The translations under genes were made by a program, and so were the position numbers. A DNA stretch of 18,070 bases from CAZDDI01 sp964504195 (GTDB taxonomy: Bacteria > Chloroflexota > Anaerolineae > B4-G1 > SLSP01): contig CAZDDI010000074.1 of NCBI GenBank assembly GCA_964504195.1, positions 1 to 18,070 on the forward strand, written 5' to 3'. The notes beneath the pieces are model-generated. The model searched no databases. It was not told the DNA's origin and saw only the letters and a list, made by a program, of their open reading frames with translations. Shown here in pieces: positions 15,094 through 18,070 of this stretch; position 1 is the stretch's first letter; every line of letters starts with the position of its first letter.

Positions 15094-15990
15094 ATGACAA
15101 TAAGAACACATAATCTATGCTTTGTTTGTACATTGCTGGTTTTTACAATGCTTGGGACGCTGTTAATAGCCTGTAACAGCCATGTTCAGCAACCGACTTT
15201 ATCCCCGACTCATGAGGCTCGGGTTATGGTTGAAAGTTATCGAGATGAGTTTTTAGGCATCGAGTTTTCTTATCCACGAACTTGGGGACAAATAAACGCG
15301 CAATTGGAGACCTGTCATTATTCAGGATACCAGTATGAGTATGTATTTCAAGCGGATGCAATTACAACTGGGGGTAGAAGCTTGGATTGCTCCGAGGGGC
15401 GCAGTGTGGGGTTTACGGATTATCCTCGCATGGGGTATCACGACGGAGATGTATGTGATTTTCTGGGAAAACAGTGTGTAGAAGAGCCAGCAAGCGAAGA
15501 TTTTGTTCACCTTACTCTGGTCTTTCCGCAAGCAGAAAGCATCTGTTTAAGCAGGTATGCAGAAATGGTGTCGTACCGGGTATACGGCGTTATGACTGTT
15601 GACCTGCCTGAACATCCAATAATTCAAGGCATGATTTGGCTCGTTCCCTTATTGACGGATGAAAGGGAGGCTGAATTATTGAGTAAAGTGGCTTGTGATG
15701 ATGCTGCCCATACAGAATACACGCAAGCCATCACCGCATTGATGGAAGAGATTAGCGCTGGCAGGGGGAATGCCGAAACTCAAGCAGTGGTCGAGAATTT
15801 GCGATATATGGCGAATTCGGTGAGACGCATTCCGACAAAACCTTATGAATTGTTTATGCCAACGCCTACTCCACTGCCAGCAGGTTGCGGGAATAGCGAG
15901 CGTGTTGACGAACTGGCGAACGAGAGCCATTTTTGGCATTGTCTTGCGATGGCTGCGCCTCTGTGGGCAAGTCCCCCGCCTGCGAAATGA
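15094..15990 (+). CDS. Lipoprotein of unknown function
   Basis: A 298-residue exported lipoprotein. The signal peptide ends in lipobox LIAC with the lipidated Cys at 27. After a short linker the mature part begins with YRDEFLGIEFSYPRTWGQI, a Gly-Ile-x-Phe-x-Tyr-Pro-x-x-Trp pattern seen at the start of PsbP-like or similar exported domains in many bacterial lipoproteins. The mature part has several Cys, some perhaps disulfide-bonded outside the cell. A TPTPLP linker-like stretch lies near the C-terminus. The ATG at 15094 has GGAG 9 nt upstream and begins the signal peptide; the open frame from 15049 is not used. It has no functional link to the divergent xyl genes that I can see. I do not recognise the family. 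Confidence 0.8.
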   Translation: MTIRTHNLCFVCTLLVFTMLGTLLIACNSHVQQPTLSPTHEARVMVESYRDEFLGIEFSYPRTWGQINAQLETCHYSGYQYEYVFQADAITTGGRSLDCSEGRSVGFTDYPRMGYHDGDVCDFLGKQCVEEPASEDFVHLTLVFPQAESICLSRYAEMVSYRVYGVMTVDLPEHPIIQGMIWLVPLLTDEREAELLSKVACDDAAHTEYTQAITALMEEISAGRGNAETQAVVENLRYMANSVRRIPTKPYELFMPTPTPLPAGCGNSERVDELANESHFWHCLAMAAPLWASPPPAK

Positions 15991-16041
15991 TACTCAGTAG
16001 ATCACAGATTTAATGAATTGGGGGTAACGGGCTTGCCTGCT

Positions 16042-16140
16042 GTCCACGAATCTGAGTACGAATTCACGAATTTACCCTAACCGGAGTTCATTCGTGTATT
16101 CGTGGCGCTATTCGTGGACGGCCCACTGCACAGATTCGTG
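16042..16140. repeat. Cluster of ATTCGTG / CACGAAT heptamers
   Basis: Six copies of one heptamer in 99 bp: CACGAAT at 16045-16051 and 16065-16071, then ATTCGTG at 16090-16096, 16098-16104, 16110-16116 and 16134-16140. The outer pair extends to a 10-bp inverted repeat, GTCCACGAAT (16042-16051) and ATTCGTGGAC (16110-16119). It looks like one copy of a dispersed palindromic repeat. Confidence 0.65.
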
Positions 16141-16305
16141 ATCTACTAATACTGCCTACCAGCGTTTGAATCGGTGAACCATGTACTTTTTGACGGAGGG
16201 GGTGCGCGGCGCTTAGGGAAACGGTTTGAGCCGGTTGGGCGTTTTGACGTGCCGCATGGTGGCGGTTGGCGCAACTTTGACGGACGCCCTTCCTTAAAAT
16301 TGTTG

Positions 16306-16334
16306 TTGACATGCAATAAAGAAGCAAGTATACT
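16306..16334 (+). promoter_or_regulatory. Strong promoter reading into the foldback element
   Basis: TTGACA (16306-16311), exactly 17 bp, and TATACT (16329-16334) on the plus strand, one base from the full consensus. The predicted start near 16341 lies 60 bp before the left arm of the foldback element and 270 bp before the TadG-like gene. Confidence 0.7.
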
Positions 16335-16400
16335 GCCATCAAGTTTTGCAGGATTGCTATTTGGCGTTGTGCCCCATGTTTGTTTCGGCAAAAGATGCCT

Positions 16401-16569
16401 GGTACTGGTTCAGTTGGATGGGAAAGTAACTTGGATGCAATTCTGCCCCACCAGTATCCTAATGACGGCATCAAATTCAACTTTTGTCCCCACAAAAGCG
16501 GGTTTTATAACGCCTTCTTCCCACTGGGGTAACTTTGAAATGACTATCCCATTCAACTGAACCAGTACC
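16401..16569. repeat. Foldback (MITE-like) inverted-repeat element
   Basis: GGTACTGGTTCAGTTG (16401-16416) recurs as an exact reverse complement at 16554-16569. The similarity continues inward for 16 more positions with 12 matches, giving arms of about 32 bp. A perfect 7-bp hairpin, CTTTTGT-CCCC-ACAAAAG (16481-16498), lies almost at the centre. No transposase and no clear target duplication are visible. Short open frames on the two strands begin with near-identical peptides, MPGTGSVGWES (from 16395, plus) and MSGTGSVEWDS (from 16575, minus). Confidence 0.7.
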
Positions 16570-16611
16570 CGACATTCAAGCAACATAAAAATCTATGCAG
16601 AGGTATAAACG

Positions 16612-17688
16612 TTGAAAAGTAGCTCAAGAGTACCAATCATAGTTTTAATCTGCATTGGCTTTCTCGGGCTTGTAGGGATACTTGCGGATGTTGGAAATAT
16701 CTATTTTGAACGTAGATACCTCAGTCAAGCGACTGGTGGCGCAGCGCTTAAGGCTGCCAATTTTTTGCCAAGAGAAGAAGAAGCACATGAAGTAGTATTA
16801 GCATTTTTAGAAGAAGCGGCTTATGGTGATCAGAATTGGGAAGAGGTAGAAGTAATAATCAATGCGGAAGATGTAACAGAACAAATATTAGAACTGTCAG
16901 AAAGAACCAAGTCTCTAACAATTTGGATTGATACATCTTTCTCCAGAATTTCAGATACAGCGGAGGCAATCAATACAGCGAACTCAATTCGGGTAAGTAT
17001 CCGGAAGGAAGTACCTACAATCTTTCTATGGTTGTTTGGTGTTAGACGCATCTGGATTGAGGACACTGCCGAAGTTAAGGGACAACTGAATATAATGATG
17101 ACCGTTGTTTCGGATATTTCCGGTTCAGCAAAGATTGGGACGCTATGTGGGAATTTTAGAGGAATTAATCTCATGGCATACAATTGGTCTCAATGCAATG
17201 AGCGAGATACCCCTAACATTTATGAGACAGTTGATGATGCAATTCGTGCGAATTTAGCAACAGACGGAAGCCTAACCACCGATATAATAACCGGAATGAG
17301 AGCCAGCATTGCAATGTTTGGCTCCGCATCAGGAGAATATGAGCACTCAAGAGCACTTCACCGGATACTTATCATAACTGACAGGACACCAAATGTAGTA
17401 CCTGATGATGAAGTAGAGGGAAGAGAATGCTGGCAAGAGGATTTGTGGATAAGTGCAGACAGTGAAGATGAAAACCACAGTAAAGCCGCCGATTGTGCGA
17501 TATATTATACCGAGATGGCCGCAGAGAACAATATTCTTATCTGGGTTATTAATGTAGGCGACCAAGTTGATCAGAAATTAATGCAGGAAATTGCTGATGG
17601 GTATCGCTGGCTGCTTGCTGTAGATGAGTTGAAAGAGTTCCATTATGAGCATTTCCTATTCGGCACCGGTCCTAGACTTGTTGAATAG
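16612..17688 (+). CDS. TadG-like protein with von Willebrand factor A domain
   Basis: A 358-residue membrane-anchored protein. A membrane helix at about 7-26 is followed by DVGNIYFERRYLSQATGGAALKAA (26-49), typical of TadE/TadG-type pseudopilin-like N-termini of the Flp/Tad pilus family. The C-terminal part is a von Willebrand A domain with metal-site motif D168-I-S170-G-S172, strand ILIITD (252-257) and a final strand NILIWVINVG (307-316). The domain would face the outside. The TTG at 16612 is used because it has AGAGGT about 7 nt upstream, an in-frame stop lies just before it, and the membrane helix follows at once. It could be a stand-alone adhesion or surface protein, since no other tad gene is in view. 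The gene is more AT-rich than the xyl block. Confidence 0.8.
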   Translation: MKSSSRVPIIVLICIGFLGLVGILADVGNIYFERRYLSQATGGAALKAANFLPREEEAHEVVLAFLEEAAYGDQNWEEVEVIINAEDVTEQILELSERTKSLTIWIDTSFSRISDTAEAINTANSIRVSIRKEVPTIFLWLFGVRRIWIEDTAEVKGQLNIMMTVVSDISGSAKIGTLCGNFRGINLMAYNWSQCNERDTPNIYETVDDAIRANLATDGSLTTDIITGMRASIAMFGSASGEYEHSRALHRILIITDRTPNVVPDDEVEGRECWQEDLWISADSEDENHSKAADCAIYYTEMAAENNILIWVINVGDQVDQKLMQEIADGYRWLLAVDELKEFHYEHFLFGTGPRLVE

Positions 17689-17697
17689 AGAAATGTT

Positions 17698-17786
17698 GGC
17701 ATGGCTCAAAACCCTGGTGGCGTCAGTTTGACACTTTCTGGAATTTTGACTCGTCTTGTTGCTACAAACTGATTCTGAGCCATGCC
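17698..17786. repeat. 89-bp inverted repeat
   Basis: GGCATGGCTCA (17698-17708) and TGAGCCATGCC (17776-17786) are perfectly complementary over 11 bp around a 67-nt interior. It starts 10 bp past the TadG-like stop and ends just before the HEAT-type gene. It could be a small insertion or a poor terminator; no T-run follows it. Confidence 0.55.
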
Positions 17787-17806
17787 GAAGAATGAGAAGG
17801 AAGAAG

Positions 17807-18046
17807 ATGGATAAAGCCGCAGGGAGAATACGGCGCGGGCAAACTTCGAGCGAATTTGATAGCATGTACGCCATGTTGTCAGATGATGATCTAATCGTAA
17901 GATTAGCCAGTGCCTCAGCACAGGAAAGAACTTCTGTAGCACGAATTCTTGGGGTGCGTCGGTGCGAGAAAGCGATCAGTTCTTTGTGTGAGGGTTTAAG
18001 CAAAGAAGAAGCATTATATGACTCCCCTGAAAAAAGGTGGCGCTAG
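17807..18046 (+). CDS. HEAT-repeat protein, apparently truncated
   Basis: A 79-residue protein with a HEAT / PBS-lyase-like helical pattern, RLASASAQERTSVARILGVRRCEKAISSLCEGLSKEEALY, in its middle. HEAT proteins are usually far longer protein-interaction scaffolds. Here the repeat is followed abruptly by DSPEKRWR and a stop. The ATG at 17807 has AAGGA about 6-9 nt upstream; an in-frame ATG at 17792 is possible. A run of six A (18030-18035) lies three codons before the stop, and the -1 frame stays open to the window end, so a frameshift, real or artefactual, could have broken a longer gene. The function is unknown. Confidence 0.55.
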   Translation: MDKAAGRIRRGQTSSEFDSMYAMLSDDDLIVRLASASAQERTSVARILGVRRCEKAISSLCEGLSKEEALYDSPEKRWR

Positions 18047-18056
18047 GCATGAAATA

Positions 18057-18065
18057 TGGTATAAT
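18057..18065 (+). promoter_or_regulatory. Extended -10 promoter element at the window edge
   Basis: TGGTATAAT (18057-18065) is an exact extended -10 sequence (TGn followed by TATAAT). No good -35 box lies 17 bp upstream. It may drive a gene beyond the window, which would support the short HEAT frame ending where it does. Confidence 0.45.
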
Positions 18066-18070
18066 ATACC

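Larger units (their letters stand above)
15991..16611 (+). other. 620-bp stretch without a convincing gene
   Basis: This gap between the lipoprotein and the TadG-like gene holds a cluster of ATTCGTG heptamers (16042-16140), a strong promoter (16306-16334) and a foldback element (16401-16569). Open frames exist on both strands: plus 16174-16560, minus 16088-16495 and minus 16146-16391. They lack ribosome sites, overlap each other and cross the promoter and the inverted repeat, and I recognise no family in them. It may contain the decayed remains of a mobile element. Confidence 0.5.

Noticed and set aside
16174..16560. A 128-residue plus-strand open frame as a gene
   Set aside because: It has no ribosome site, a strong promoter lies in its middle and its end is made by the inverted repeat; the opposite strand reads equally well.
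17656..18003. A 115-residue minus-strand frame opposite the HEAT gene
   Set aside because: It crosses the 89-bp inverted repeat and the end of the TadG-like gene, and shows no domain or ribosome site.
1..18070. CRISPR arrays, rRNA genes and insertion-sequence transposases
   Set aside because: No regular repeat-spacer array, no rRNA segments and no transposase motif were seen; repeats present are isolated inverted repeats and short clusters.

Overview
This window looks like chromosomal DNA of a Chloroflexota bacterium (Anaerolineae or Ardenticatenia-like; an inference). The evidence is lipoproteins with Thr/Pro/Ala-rich linkers after the lipobox, a CUT1 sugar transporter without its own ATPase, a TadG-type von Willebrand protein, a HEAT fragment, and clear sigma70-type promoters and Shine-Dalgarno sites. 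No taxonomic marker is present beyond one tRNA.

Positions 1-1393 (+ strand) carry a small DUF5679-like zinc-ribbon gene overlapping a tyrosine recombinase gene by ATGA. They end 64 bp from the 3' end of a minus-strand tRNA-Pro(GGG), the usual layout at the boundary of a tRNA-integrated element. The tRNA has its own promoter and terminator. Next (1511-3148, - strand) is a CsdA/DeaD-type DEAD-box RNA helicase with a structured leader.

Positions 3321-14822 form one minus-strand xylan/xylose utilisation locus in two transcription blocks. Upstream is xylR (ROK repressor) - xylA (xylose isomerase) - xylB (xylulokinase), from a strong promoter followed by a perfect 19-bp xylO-like palindrome. Downstream is a LacI-family regulator with its own full-consensus promoter, then a sugar-binding lipoprotein, two permeases and a GH3 glycosidase without a signal peptide. 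Four TGCAARCG-type operators lie around the lacI and transporter promoters. The model is: a xylo-oligosaccharide is captured and imported, hydrolysed in the cytoplasm by the GH3 enzyme to xylose, isomerised by XylA and phosphorylated by XylB into the pentose phosphate pathway. XylR and the LacI regulator would each control one block. Intercistronic hairpins and a leader motif shared by xylB and the GH3 gene suggest post-transcriptional tuning.

Positions 14823-18070 (+ strand) are a looser, more AT-rich accessory region: an unrecognised lipoprotein gene, a 620-bp stretch without a convincing gene, a TadG-like von Willebrand gene, a second inverted repeat and a HEAT-repeat fragment. The 620-bp stretch holds a cluster of ATTCGTG heptamers, a near-consensus promoter and a 169-bp foldback element. 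This stretch is the least explained part of the window.
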